From Streptomyces natalensis ATCC 27448 (lineage in GTDB: Bacteria; Actinomycetota; Actinomycetes; Streptomycetales; Streptomycetaceae), in NCBI RefSeq assembly GCF_000935125.1, contig NZ_JRKI01000009.1:248001-312000 (forward strand): a stretch of DNA of 64,000 bases, in the 5' to 3' direction. Position numbers and translations under genes: made by a program. Of this stretch, positions 8,439-17,148 are shown in pieces (the stretch's first letter is position 1; each line of letters begins with the position of its first letter). The notes beneath the pieces are model-generated. The model made no database searches and was not told where the DNA came from. It was given only the letters and a program-made list of their open reading frames with translations.

Positions 8439-8488
8439 GAAAAAACACAAGCGGTCCCGCCCGCCGGTCAGGGAGTGCGGGCGGAACC
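8439..8488 (-). terminator. intrinsic terminator or attenuator upstream of the HAD gene
   Basis: On the minus strand, GGTTCCGCCCGC (8488-8477) pairs with GCGGGCGGGACC (8464-8453). This gives a 12-bp stem with one G-U pair and a 12-nt loop. A run of six U follows 7 nt after the stem (8445-8440). True U-tract terminators are unusual in Streptomyces. It is 115 bp after the stop of the peptidoglycan-binding gene and 45 bp before the HAD start, so it may end the former or attenuate the latter. Confidence 0.7.
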
Positions 8489-8603
8489 ACTTTGTTTCTA
8501 CACGATACAAAACGCTCCCGGGTGCCGACAACCGCCCTGGTGAGCGCCGCTGTCAGAGCCTGTGGCTCCCGGGTCGGCGACTGCGCGTCCAGGGCCCCCT
8601 GGG

Positions 8604-9623
8604 TCACCGACTCCAGGTCCCGGGCTCCTGGGTCAGCGACTCCAGGGAAGCCCGCGTGCGCGCCCCGTAGACGCCGGTGGGGTCGCCGGTCACTCCGTAC
8701 GCCTCCTGATAGCGCGCCACCGCGTCCCGTAGGTCCGCGTCGTAGCTGCCGTCGGCCGGGCCCGGATAGCGGCCCAGCTGCCGCAGCCGGTTCTGGAGCT
8801 CGGCCACCTCCGGACCGCTGGATCCCTCGCGCAGCACGATCGGGCCGGTGGGCGCGGCGCTCGGGCGCCCGCCGGAGGCGGGGTCGACGCTGCCGGAGAC
8901 CCGGGTGGGAGCGGGCGGGGGCGGCGCCGTCCGGTACGGCGCGGGGGTGTCCCCGGGGGCCGGGGCGGTCCCGGTGGGATGCGCGGGCGCAGAGCGCGCG
9001 GGGGCGGCGGGGGTGGCGGTCCGGGAGGGGTGGGGGTCGGCGTGCGTGGGGACGGCGGCGGTGGGGGCGGTCGTGCCGCGGTCGGGCGGCGCGGCCCGGT
9101 CCCGCTGGCCGCCGGAGAACGCCTCGGCGCCGATCAGCACCGCCGTGGCGGCCACCGCCGCGCCGGTGACCGCCAGGAGGGCGGGTACGGCGCGCTTACG
9201 GGGCGCGCTGGGGCCGGCCGGGCGGTCCGGGCCGTCCGCGGAGGCGTCGGCCGAGTGGAAGATCCGGAAGGTCCGGGAGGTGGGGCCGGGGCGGGGCGGC
9301 CTCAAGGGCGCGGGGGGCGCCTCCGCGGTGTCGCCTACGGGGGCGTCGAAACGGACGTCTGAGCGGTCGTCCAGGCGGGCGTCAAAGCGGCCGCCCAAGG
9401 GGGCGTCTGAACGGGCGCCCCATAAGGGTCCGCCTAAGGGCCCGTCCGCCTCATCCATCTCATCCGCCCCGTCCGCCCTGTCCTCCTCGGCCCCCGGGAG
9501 CGACACATACGGCCGGATGCGCAGCGGATCGAAGTCCTCCGCATCGACCGCCGCACACAGGCAGGTCGGTCGGCCGTCGCCGCGTACGGGAGCGCGGCAG
9601 TGCGAGCAGGTCTGTACGGTCAC
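8604..9623 (-). CDS. membrane-anchored protein with C-terminal peptidoglycan-binding domain
   Basis: This 339-aa protein starts [23 protein letters not shown], with a CxxC...CxC zinc-ribbon-like head. An acidic, repetitive stretch follows ([17 protein letters not shown]), then one membrane helix ([21 protein letters not shown]) and a Pro/Thr/Ala-rich linker. It ends in a PG_binding_1 domain: [55 protein letters not shown]. The linker and peptidoglycan-binding domain would lie outside the membrane. GTG at 9623 is preferred, since family members begin with the cysteine motif; 9647 is an alternative. The biological role is unknown. Confidence 0.8.
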   Translation of the reverse strand: MTVQTCSHCRAPVRGDGRPTCLCAAVDAEDFDPLRIRPYVSLPGAEEDRADGADEMDEADGPLGGPLWGARSDAPLGGRFDARLDDRSDVRFDAPVGDTAEAPPAPLRPPRPGPTSRTFRIFHSADASADGPDRPAGPSAPRKRAVPALLAVTGAAVAATAVLIGAEAFSGGQRDRAAPPDRGTTAPTAAVPTHADPHPSRTATPAAPARSAPAHPTGTAPAPGDTPAPYRTAPPPPAPTRVSGSVDPASGGRPSAAPTGPIVLREGSSGPEVAELQNRLRQLGRYPGPADGSYDADLRDAVARYQEAYGVTGDPTGVYGARTRASLESLTQEPGTWSR

Positions 9624-9900
9624 GAACGGTCGCCTCCAGGGAGCCATCCAGCCATCGAGCCCTCGAACCGGCAGCGATTATCCAGAGCCCGCACGGGTCT
9701 GCACAGGAACTCGGGACATCCGCGGGGCATCAGCAGGACGTCCGACGGATGTCCGCCAGGGGGCCTTACGGCCCCGGGGCCGGAGGCCCGCCCCCGCAGG
9801 CGCCGCTCGGCGGGCCATATCGGGCGGAACCCACCACGATGGAAGGAACGCGCAGGGCGGTCCACCAGGGGCGGGCCGCCCCGGACCGAGGGAGACGCTC

Positions 9901-11967
9901 ATGGCGCACGACACGCGCGCGCCGAACATACCCGGTGAGGGCCGGTCCCAGCGGACGGTCCTCGTCGCGATCGGCGCCCTGTTGCTCGGCATGCTGATCG
10001 CGGCACTCGACCAGACCATCGTCGCCACCGCACTGCCCACCATCGTCAGCGATCTGGGCGGCCTGGACCATCTGTCCTGGGTGGTCACCGCCTATCTTCT
10101 GGCCTCGACGGCCGCCACGCCCCTGTGGGGCAAGCTCGGCGACCAGTACGGCCGCAAGAAGTTGTTCCAGACCGCGATCGTGATCTTCCTGATCGGCTCG
10201 GTGCTGTGCGGTATCGCCCGCACCATGGGCGAGCTGATCGCCTTCCGGGCGCTCCAAGGGCTGGGCGGCGGCGGTCTGATCGTGCTGTCGATGGCGATCG
10301 TCGGCGATCTCGTACCGCCCCGGGAACGCGGCAAGTACCAGGGCCTGTTCGGCGCCGTCTTCGGCGGTACCAGCGTCCTGGGGCCGCTGCTGGGCGGGCT
10401 GTTCGTCGACCACCTCAGCTGGCGCTGGGTCTTCTACATCAACCTCCCCATCGGCATCGTCGCCCTCGCCGTCATCGCCGCCGTCCTGCACATTCCGCGC
10501 CGCCGTACCCGGCACCGGATCGACTACCTGGGCACCGTCCTGATCGCCGGCGTCGCCACCTGCTTCGTGCTGATGACCTCGCTCGGCGGCGTGAGCTACC
10601 CCTGGGGCTCCTGGCAGGTCGAGGGATTCGGCGCACTGGGCGTCGTCCTGCTCGGCGCCTTCATCCTGGTGGAGCGCAGGGCCGCCGAACCCGTCCTCCC
10701 GTTGCGCCTGTTCACCCTGCGCACCTTCACCCTCTGTGCCGTCATCGGCTTCGTCATCGGCTTTGCGATGTTCGGTTCGATGACCTATCTGCCGACGTTC
10801 CTCCAGGTCGTGCAGGGGGTCAGTCCGACGATGTCCGGTGTGCACATGCTGCCGATGGTGCTCGGCATGCTGATCTCGTCGACCGCCTCCGGGCAGATCG
10901 TCTCCCGCACCGGCCGCTACAAGGTCTTCCCGGTCCTCGGCACCGCCGTGGTGGCCCTCGGCCTGCTGCTTCTCCACCAGCTCACCCCGGCCAGCAGCGT
11001 CGTCGAAATGAGCGGCTACTTCTTCGTGTTCGGCTTCGGCCTCGGCCTGGTCATGCAGGTCCTGGTGCTCATCGTGCAGAACGCCGTGCCCTACCAGGAC
11101 CTCGGCGTGGCCACCTCCGGAGCCACCTTCTTCCGTTCCATCGGGGCCTCCTTCGGCGTCTCCATCTTCGGGACGATCTTCACCAACGCCCTCGGCCCGC
11201 GGATCGTCCGTGCCCTCACCGGTGCGCAACTGCCGCCCGGCGTCACCCCGGCGACGATCGCGCAGGACCCGCGCACCGTCCACCGGCTCCCGCCCGCGGT
11301 GGTGGCCCGGGTCCTGGACGCCTACTCCGTCTCGATCACCGATGTCTTCCTCTACGCCGTCCCGGTCGTCCTCCTGGCCTTCGCCCTGGCCTGGTTCCTC
11401 AAGGAGGAGCCGCTGCGCCGCAGCGTCACCGCCCCCGAGACCAGCGAGGTTCTCTCCTCCAACCCCGTCGAGCGCTCCTCGCGCGACGAATGCGCCCGCG
11501 CGCTGTCCAAACTGGGCAGCCTGGAGGGCCGTAAGCACATCTACGAGAAGATCACCGCGCGGGCCGGACTCGACCTCAAACCGGCCGCCGCCTGGCTGGT
11601 GTTGCGCATCTACCGGTACGGATCGGTGGAGGCGGCGCTGCTGGCCGAACGCACCAATGTGCCGCTCGGCGTGATCACCGAGGCCGTCCGCCAGGTCGAG
11701 GAGCGCGGACTGGGCGAGCGCGAGGGCCTGATGCTGATGCTCACCGACCTCGGACGCGATGCGGCCGCCCGCCTCTCGATCGCCCGCCAGGAGTCGCTGG
11801 CGGAGCTGCTCGGCGACTGGTGGACCAAGGACCGCCCCACCGACCTGACCGAACTCGTCCGCGAGCTGACGGCGGAGCTGTGCGGCTCGGACGCCGAGGA
11901 ACCGCACAACGGCGACGCCCGCCAGACCGTACCGCGCACACCGCGCGCCTCGCGGCCGCCGGGGTGA
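9901..11967 (+). CDS. DHA2-type MFS drug exporter fused to a MarR-like winged-helix domain
   Basis: This is a 688-aa protein. Residues 1 to about 500 form a 14-helix DHA2/EmrB-QacA transporter: [20 protein letters not shown] (motif D1), [13 protein letters not shown] (motif A) and a motif C-like [16 protein letters not shown]. About 190 soluble residues follow, with [49 protein letters not shown] and a [18 protein letters not shown] helix-turn-helix/wing segment, which looks like a MarR-type fold. The fusion suggests a cytosolic ligand-sensing or DNA-binding tail on the pump. ATG 9901 has AGGGAGACGCTC before it. It is divergent from the peptidoglycan-binding gene. Confidence 0.85.
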   Translation: MAHDTRAPNIPGEGRSQRTVLVAIGALLLGMLIAALDQTIVATALPTIVSDLGGLDHLSWVVTAYLLASTAATPLWGKLGDQYGRKKLFQTAIVIFLIGSVLCGIARTMGELIAFRALQGLGGGGLIVLSMAIVGDLVPPRERGKYQGLFGAVFGGTSVLGPLLGGLFVDHLSWRWVFYINLPIGIVALAVIAAVLHIPRRRTRHRIDYLGTVLIAGVATCFVLMTSLGGVSYPWGSWQVEGFGALGVVLLGAFILVERRAAEPVLPLRLFTLRTFTLCAVIGFVIGFAMFGSMTYLPTFLQVVQGVSPTMSGVHMLPMVLGMLISSTASGQIVSRTGRYKVFPVLGTAVVALGLLLLHQLTPASSVVEMSGYFFVFGFGLGLVMQVLVLIVQNAVPYQDLGVATSGATFFRSIGASFGVSIFGTIFTNALGPRIVRALTGAQLPPGVTPATIAQDPRTVHRLPPAVVARVLDAYSVSITDVFLYAVPVVLLAFALAWFLKEEPLRRSVTAPETSEVLSSNPVERSSRDECARALSKLGSLEGRKHIYEKITARAGLDLKPAAAWLVLRIYRYGSVEAALLAERTNVPLGVITEAVRQVEERGLGEREGLMLMLTDLGRDAAARLSIARQESLAELLGDWWTKDRPTDLTELVRELTAELCGSDAEEPHNGDARQTVPRTPRASRPPG

Positions 11968-12154
11968 CGCGGTGCGGGGACGCCCTCGCGGCGGACCGGG
12001 AAGCGCCGGGCGCGGGCGCGCCGGGGGATTGTCGGTGGGTTCGGTTACGGTCGTGAGCAGGTGCTGAGAAGTGCCGGAATCGGCAGCGGAGGAGGGGGCC
12101 GGCGTGTCCGGGCAGCGGGAGTTCTTCGATCAAGTCCCTTGGGTGGGGGTCAAC

Positions 12155-12673
12155 TCACCCACCCAGCCGCTTCTCAAAGAAGATCTCCGCATAGATGTCG
12201 TCGTGATACCGCGGGATCTCGGCGAACCCGTGCCGCCGGTAGAGCGCAAGCGCCTCCACCAGATCCAGCCGGGTGTCCAGCCGGATCCGTTCGGCCCCCA
12301 TCCGTATCGCGGCCGCCTCGGCGGCCGTGAGCAGCGCGTTCGCGCCGCCCCGGCCGCGGTAGGGGATCCGTACGAACATCTGCTTGAGCTCCGCGGTCCG
12401 CTCGTCCAGCAGCCGCACCCCGGCACAGCCCGCGGCGACGCCGCCGTAGCGCACGATCAGCAACACGCCATGAGGGGGCGTCAGATGGTCGGCCGGATAC
12501 TCGGCCAGGCCCTCCGTGATCTCCTCGGGCGTCGCGCGCCGCCCCTCGTGCAGCTCGAAGTACCGGTCGGCGACCTCGGTGTAGTAGTCCCGCAACAGCG
12601 CCCGGGCATCCGGCGAAGCGAAGGGCTCGGCGGAGACGGCCCCCGGGAGACGGAGGGCGGCGGTGTGGCTCAT
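12155..12673 (-). CDS. GNAT family N-acetyltransferase
   Basis: This 172-aa GNAT protein shows ELKQMFVRIPYRGRGGANALLTAAEAAAIRMGAERIRLDTR, the acetyl-CoA-binding R-G-x-G-x-A loop and following helix, and ends ALYRRHGFAEIPRYHDDIYAEIFFEKRL, the usual C-terminal strand pair. This form is close to PhnO/RimI-like enzymes annotated only as GNAT. ATG 12673 fits the family length; the frame is open upstream but with Arg-rich, unrelated sequence. The substrate is unknown. It ends convergent with the MFS-MarR gene. Confidence 0.8.
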   Translation of the reverse strand: MSHTAALRLPGAVSAEPFASPDARALLRDYYTEVADRYFELHEGRRATPEEITEGLAEYPADHLTPPHGVLLIVRYGGVAAGCAGVRLLDERTAELKQMFVRIPYRGRGGANALLTAAEAAAIRMGAERIRLDTRLDLVEALALYRRHGFAEIPRYHDDIYAEIFFEKRLGG

Positions 12674-12807
12674 GGCCGCATTGTCACCGCGGAAGGGGAG
12701 CGGGAGGCAAGGGATTTCCTGCGATGTCCTGCGCCCCGGCCTCAAAGAGAACGGGGCGCATCCGCGACGAGCTCGGACCGGGCAGCGGCCGGTGACGGCG
12801 TCGGAGG

Positions 12808-13125
12808 CTAGGCGGTCTTGGGCGCCGCCTGCTGTGCGACCTCGAAGGACCACACGGTGGAGCCGCTGGCGGCGGGCTTCGGCCGATCGCTGCCACCCTG
12901 GTGCGCGGCCTTCATGGGCCCTTCCATCCATGCCTGGAACGACTCCTCGTCACGCCACCGCGTGTACACCAGGTAGTCGTCGGTGCCTTCGACCGGGCGG
13001 AGGAGCTCGAACCATTCGAAGCCGTCCGAGCTCTCCACCGCGTGGGCACGGGAGGCGAAGCGCTTCTCAAGGGTTTCCCGCTGTTCGGCGGGGACGGTCA
13101 GCACATTGATCTTGACGATGCTCAT
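12808..13125 (-). CDS. MhuD/IsdG-type haem-degrading monooxygenase (ABM fold)
   Basis: This 105-aa protein aligns by eye over its whole length with mycobacterial MhuD: SIVKINVLTVPAEQRETLEKRF, RAHAVESSDGFEWFELLRPV, and RDEESFQAWMEGPMKAAHQ. Counting from ATG 13125, the three catalytic or haem-positioning residues of MhuD are all present at identical numbers: Asn7, Trp66 and His75. It should therefore open the haem ring to release iron in the cytosol. An in-frame ATG at 13134 is an alternative start. The neighbouring genes do not show a haem-uptake operon. Confidence 0.85.
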   Translation of the reverse strand: MSIVKINVLTVPAEQRETLEKRFASRAHAVESSDGFEWFELLRPVEGTDDYLVYTRWRDEESFQAWMEGPMKAAHQGGSDRPKPAASGSTVWSFEVAQQAAPKTA

Positions 13126-13209
13126 GCTGCCCATCGTGCCGTATCCGGCCGACCGGTCGGCGACCAGGTCGGCGGTGGCGCGGCGCCTCCCCCGGGCGGT
13201 CACCGGGGG

Positions 13210-14349
13210 TCACCTCGCCGACGGCTCCTGCGCCGCGGCCGCGGCTGACCCGCGCCGCCGGGCCCGTCGCCGGGACGTCAAGGCGATTGCCAGGGCCGTC
13301 ACATGGAGGAGGACGAGCGCGCCGCCGACCACCACGATCCAGGCCGGGACGCCGCCCAGCTTCAGCAGTACCTCGATGTAGTGGACGCGCCGATAGGGCG
13401 TATCGGTCGCCGCGCGTCGTAGCTCGTGGTCGCCGGTGATGCGTTCCGGATGAGGGAAGTGCTGGTCGAGGGCGGTCAGGTAGGTCGGGGCGGGACCGGT
13501 GAGGCGGCGTACGGCCCCGGTGGGCCTGATGCGGCCGGCGAAGAAGACGTGCGGTTCCGCGCCGCCGATGGCGCTGCGGGGCTCCATGCGGTGGGGGGCG
13601 AACACGTACAGGCCCAGCGACTGCGGGGTTTTGGCGAGCCGGGACAGGCGCATGGGATACACCAGCCGGTCGCTGGCGAAGGACAGGCGCAGCGGGTCGA
13701 GGGTGCCGGTCAGATAGCCGCGATAGCCGTGCCGGTCGTCGGGAGCCAGACGCACCGCGACGTACTCCCAGTGCTGCGCGACGTACGGGCGCAGCGCACC
13801 GGCCAGCGCGGACGGCAGGGTGAAGCCGTGGGAGCGCAGCCAGCCGCGCAGCGCCTCGGGGTCGGTGGCGGTCAGCCGGGCCACGTCGAACGGGCCCAGG
13901 CGCTGGCGGCCGACGACGCCGACCCCGGGGCGGGCGCCGGGCAGCGGGGCCTCGGCGCTGTCCCCCGCGCCCCAGGAGAACGGCCAGTCGCCGCTGTGCG
14001 GCCAGAAGTAGGTGCGCCTCTTGTCGGCCGGTGCCGTGACCCTGGCGAGCTCGTCGAACAGGGCGGAGTCGCCGAGCTTCACCGTGGCGCGGTGCGGCAC
14101 CGGCATGATCCAGGCGGCGTCCGGGGCAGTGCCGGCCACCGCCAGGCTCATCACGATCTGCTCGGTCTTCCCGTCCCAGCGCACCGCCGAGGTCTCCCGG
14201 TCCACCGACAACGTGGTCTTCGGATCGACCACCATCGCCCCGCAGCCGCAGGCGTACGCGGGTCTGGCCAGCCACACCAGCTGTACCGCCAGCAGCATCA
14301 GCACCACCAGCAGGGCCTGCCGCCGCCGGAAGCCTCGTACCGCGCCCAT
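13210..14349 (-). CDS. DUF2330 exported membrane-anchored protein
   Basis: This 379-aa protein starts with a signal peptide (RRRQALLVVLMLLAVQLVWLARPAYA) and then the DUF2330 hallmark CGCGAMVVDPKTTLSVDRE. The body carries WIMPVPHRATVKLGDSALFDEL, GVVGRQRLGPFDVARLTATDPEALRGWLRSHGF and YVAVRLAP. A C-terminal helix (VPAWIVVVGGALVLLHVTALAIALT) and an Arg-rich cytosolic tail anchor it in the membrane. The function of DUF2330 is unknown. The paired cysteines after the signal cleavage site suggest a disulphide or metal site outside the cell. Confidence 0.8.
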   Translation of the reverse strand: MGAVRGFRRRQALLVVLMLLAVQLVWLARPAYACGCGAMVVDPKTTLSVDRETSAVRWDGKTEQIVMSLAVAGTAPDAAWIMPVPHRATVKLGDSALFDELARVTAPADKRRTYFWPHSGDWPFSWGAGDSAEAPLPGARPGVGVVGRQRLGPFDVARLTATDPEALRGWLRSHGFTLPSALAGALRPYVAQHWEYVAVRLAPDDRHGYRGYLTGTLDPLRLSFASDRLVYPMRLSRLAKTPQSLGLYVFAPHRMEPRSAIGGAEPHVFFAGRIRPTGAVRRLTGPAPTYLTALDQHFPHPERITGDHELRRAATDTPYRRVHYIEVLLKLGGVPAWIVVVGGALVLLHVTALAIALTSRRRARRRGSAAAAAQEPSAR

Positions 14350-14449
14350 CTCGTCCCCCGATAGCCGTGACGTCGCCGATCACGGTGATCGACGACGTCA
14401 CAGACGGGCGGGGAGGTGGCTGCGGTTCCCCCGTGGCCGGCCGGAGCCG

Positions 14450-15970
14450 TCAGGCCGCCGAACCCACCTCGGCGCGGCGGGCGGCGCGCACGAGCTCGCG
14501 GGCCTCGGCCTCGGTCTCGACGGCCGGCGGCGAGCCGGGCAGCGGCCGGCCGGCGCTCTCGGACATCCGCCAGACGGCGATACCGCCGATCACGGCCGCC
14601 GCCATCATGTAGTAGGCGGGCATCATCTTGTTGCCGGTCGCCCCGATCAGCGCCGTGACCACCAGGGGCGTCGTACCGCCGAAGAGCGAGACGGAGATGT
14701 TGAAGCCGATCGACAGCGAGCCGTAGCGCACCTTGGTGGGGAAGAGCGCGGGCAGCGTGGACGGCATCGCCGACGTGAAGCAGACCAGCAGCAGCCCCAG
14801 GGCGGCCATGCCCAGCGCGATGGCGGCCAGCGAGCCCTGCCGGATCAGCAGCAGCGCCGGAACGGACAGCACCAGGAAGCCCGCGCAGCCCGCGGCGATC
14901 ACCGGGCGGCGGCCGAAGCGGTCGGACAGTTTGCCCGCGAACGGCTGCACAGCCATCATCACGACCATCACGCCGAGCACGACCAGCAGTCCGTGCGTCT
15001 CGTCGTACTTCAGCTCCGAGGTCAGATAGCTCGGCATGTACGACAGCAGCATGTAGTCGGTGACGTTGAAGACCAGGACCAGCCCGACGCACAGCAGCAT
15101 CGACCGCCACTGGCCGAACACCATCTCGCGGACGCCGATGCGCTTCTCGGCCTCCCGGCGCTCCTTCTCCTTGGTCCGCGCCTCCTTCTCCAGCTGCGCG
15201 AAGGCCGGGGTCTCCTCCAGGCGCATCCGCAGGTAGAGGCCGATGATGCCCATCGGGCCCGCGATCAGGAACGGAATGCGCCAGCCCCAGGCGTTGAGGT
15301 CATGGGTGGACAGCAGCGCGGTCATCAGGGTGACCAGGCCGGCGCCGCCGACGTATCCGGCCAGCGTGCCGAATTCCAGCCAGCTGCCGAGGAAGCCGCG
15401 CTTCTTGTCGGGCGCGTACTCGGCGATGAAGGTGGACGCGCCGCCGTACTCGCCACCGGTGGAGAAGCCCTGCACCAGGCGCGCGACCAGCAGGAGGATG
15501 GGCGCGCCGACGCCGATGGTGGCGTAGGAAGGGATCAGGCCGATGGCGAAGGTGCCCGCGGCCATCATGATCATGGTGATGGCCAGGACCTTCTGCCGGC
15601 CGATCCGGTCGCCGAGCGGCCCGAAGACCATGCCGCCGATGGGGCGCACCAGGAACGCCGCCGCGAAGGCGCCGAAGGTCGACAGCAGCTGCGCGGTCGG
15701 GTTCCCGGACGGGAAGAAGACATGACCGAGAGTGACCGCGATATAGCTGTAGACGCCGAAGTCGAACCACTCCATCGCATTACCGAGGGCGGCCGCGGAC
15801 ACCGCGCGTCTGACCATTGCGGGATCGACGACGGTGACCTCGTCCGACGTCCGCTTCTCCAGGTCGGGTGCGGCGTCGGTACGGCTGCGGCCGTGGGGAA
15901 GGGCCCCGGATGCGACGGGGGACTGCGTCGGCACGTGTTCGCTCGCCTGCGCTCTCTTGGACGACTGCAT
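14450..15970 (-). CDS. MHS-family MFS symporter (ProP-like, proline/betaine or metabolite)
   Basis: This 506-aa protein has 12 helices and metabolite:H+ symporter features: ALGNAMEWFDFGVYSYIA in TM1, LVRPIGGMVFGPLGDRIGRQKVL (motif A), RLVQGFSTGGEYGGASTFIAEYAP in TM4, and RRRIP-equivalent WGWRIPFLIAGPMGIIGLYLRMRLEETPAF. ProP, KgtP and ShiA share these, so substrate choice between osmoprotectants and organic acids cannot be made from sequence. The start at ATG 15970 gives a hydrophilic N-tail of about 60 residues. The frame upstream is open but lacks homology. Confidence 0.85.
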   Translation of the reverse strand: MQSSKRAQASEHVPTQSPVASGALPHGRSRTDAAPDLEKRTSDEVTVVDPAMVRRAVSAAALGNAMEWFDFGVYSYIAVTLGHVFFPSGNPTAQLLSTFGAFAAAFLVRPIGGMVFGPLGDRIGRQKVLAITMIMMAAGTFAIGLIPSYATIGVGAPILLLVARLVQGFSTGGEYGGASTFIAEYAPDKKRGFLGSWLEFGTLAGYVGGAGLVTLMTALLSTHDLNAWGWRIPFLIAGPMGIIGLYLRMRLEETPAFAQLEKEARTKEKERREAEKRIGVREMVFGQWRSMLLCVGLVLVFNVTDYMLLSYMPSYLTSELKYDETHGLLVVLGVMVVMMAVQPFAGKLSDRFGRRPVIAAGCAGFLVLSVPALLLIRQGSLAAIALGMAALGLLLVCFTSAMPSTLPALFPTKVRYGSLSIGFNISVSLFGGTTPLVVTALIGATGNKMMPAYYMMAAAVIGGIAVWRMSESAGRPLPGSPPAVETEAEARELVRAARRAEVGSAA

Positions 15971-16479
15971 GACAGCGCCCGCCGTGGGGTGACGGGCGCA
16001 AGCCCGCCATGGTGAGACGGGCAAAGGTCGACCATAGGGGCAGAACAGGTCATCACGGACGGTATGCGGATGACCGCGTGATCGGTTGCCTACCCGCTCC
16101 TCGCTGGGCAAACGTGTTTCCGTAGGTAATTTCGCGGGACCTTCGTCTGTGATCCATCTCGCGGCAATTCACTGCAACCATCACGCTCTGTGAGGAACGG
16201 GTTTCACGTTCCGTGACGTGACACCACGCAAAGGCGTGCCGCAACGAAAACGGCGCGGCGGCCCTCGGCCACCGCGCCGATGGATCGTCGCGTCCCTCCA
16301 GCATCGACCCTCCGCGCGGGCCCCGCCACTTGGGACCACGCCCGCCGTGCCGCGTACCAACTGCTGGCGCGGCGCCGCGGGGTTGGCCGGCGGGTACGGT
16401 CACCGGGCGGCCGGGACGCCGCGGGCATGCGACGACGGCGCGACGGGCGGCTCGGCGGCCTTGGCGCTGCCCGCCCCCG
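15971..16479. other. intergenic region of about 510 bp, no gene recognised
   Basis: Frames crossing this stretch are Arg/Pro-rich with no family resemblance. None of it resembles the missing N-terminal part of the cytochrome oxidase subunit whose C-terminus begins at about 16480. It includes the MFS promoter and a comparatively AT-richer patch at about 16120-16210. Confidence 0.5.
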
Positions 16480-16794
16480 AGAAGGTGCCGCATCCCCGAT
16501 TATCTGGCGGCCGACGGATTCACCACGCTCAACACCGTCTCCAGTATCTTCTCCTTCCTCCTGGGAATGTCGATCCTGCCGTTCCTCTACAACATCTGGA
16601 AGACCGCCAAATACGGCGAGAAGGTCGCATCCGACGACCCCTGGGGCTACGGGCGTTCGCTGGAGTGGGCTACCTCCTGCCCGCCGCCGCGGCACAATTT
16701 CCGTACCCTGCCGCGCATTCGCTCCGAATCCCCGGCATTCGATCTGCATCATGCGGAGAGCGTGCGCGAGGTGGAAAGCGGGGTCCGCGGATGA
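16480..16794 (+). pseudogene. ctaD: cytochrome c oxidase subunit I (CtaD), C-terminal remnant
   Basis: One frame reads [22 protein letters not shown], then a membrane helix [21 protein letters not shown], then [23 protein letters not shown] and [12 protein letters not shown]. This is the last helix and cytoplasmic tail of actinobacterial CtaD, about 100 of roughly 560 residues. None of the haem-copper ligands, which lie upstream in a full protein, is present, and the DNA before 16480 does not encode them in any frame. It is therefore a truncated relic and not a working oxidase subunit. The stop overlaps the next start (ATGA at 16791), which preserves an operon junction. Confidence 0.85.
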
Positions 16795-17126
16795 ACGACG
16801 TCGAGGCGGCACTCAACGAGATCGAGGGATATCTGCTCTGGGAGGCGGAGAAGGGTCTCGCCCGTACCCGCGCGGGCGCCTTCTGCGCCGGACTGCCCTG
16901 GCTCACCGACACCCAGCGCGAGGACGTGGAGTTCCGTTATTGCCAGGACCAGCGCGAAATCACCCGCGCCTGTCTGCACCGCATCGCCGCCCGGAGCGCC
17001 TCCCTGCGCGCCGAGTACGAGGGCGCGTACCGGGCCTTGCGACGGCGCCTGCTCGCGGCGTACCTCGGCGCGACGGTGGCGGCGACGGCGCTGGTGACGA
17101 CGGCCGTCGGTCTCCTCGCACACTGA
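16791..17126 (+). CDS. small membrane protein translationally coupled to the ctaD relic
   Basis: This 111-aa protein has a mainly helical charged N-terminal part ([25 protein letters not shown]), a central [28 protein letters not shown], and one C-terminal membrane helix ([23 protein letters not shown]). I do not recognise a named family. The ATGA overlap with the CtaD remnant suggests it was once coexpressed with an oxidase subunit. Whether it is still expressed after loss of the operon's 5' part is unclear. Confidence 0.6.
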   Translation: MNDVEAALNEIEGYLLWEAEKGLARTRAGAFCAGLPWLTDTQREDVEFRYCQDQREITRACLHRIAARSASLRAEYEGAYRALRRRLLAAYLGATVAATALVTTAVGLLAH

Positions 17127-17148
17127 GATCCCGGATGCCGGGGGCTCG

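Noticed and set aside
8848..9900. Long plus-strand N-terminal extension of the MFS-MarR gene and other antisense frames
   Set aside because: They are antisense to the peptidoglycan-binding gene, Gly/Arg/Pro-rich, and the transporter's first helix begins just after ATG 9901 with a good ribosome-binding site.
16218..16480. Frameshifted N-terminal part of cytochrome oxidase subunit I
   Set aside because: No frame shows the haem-copper ligand motifs or membrane helices of CtaD.
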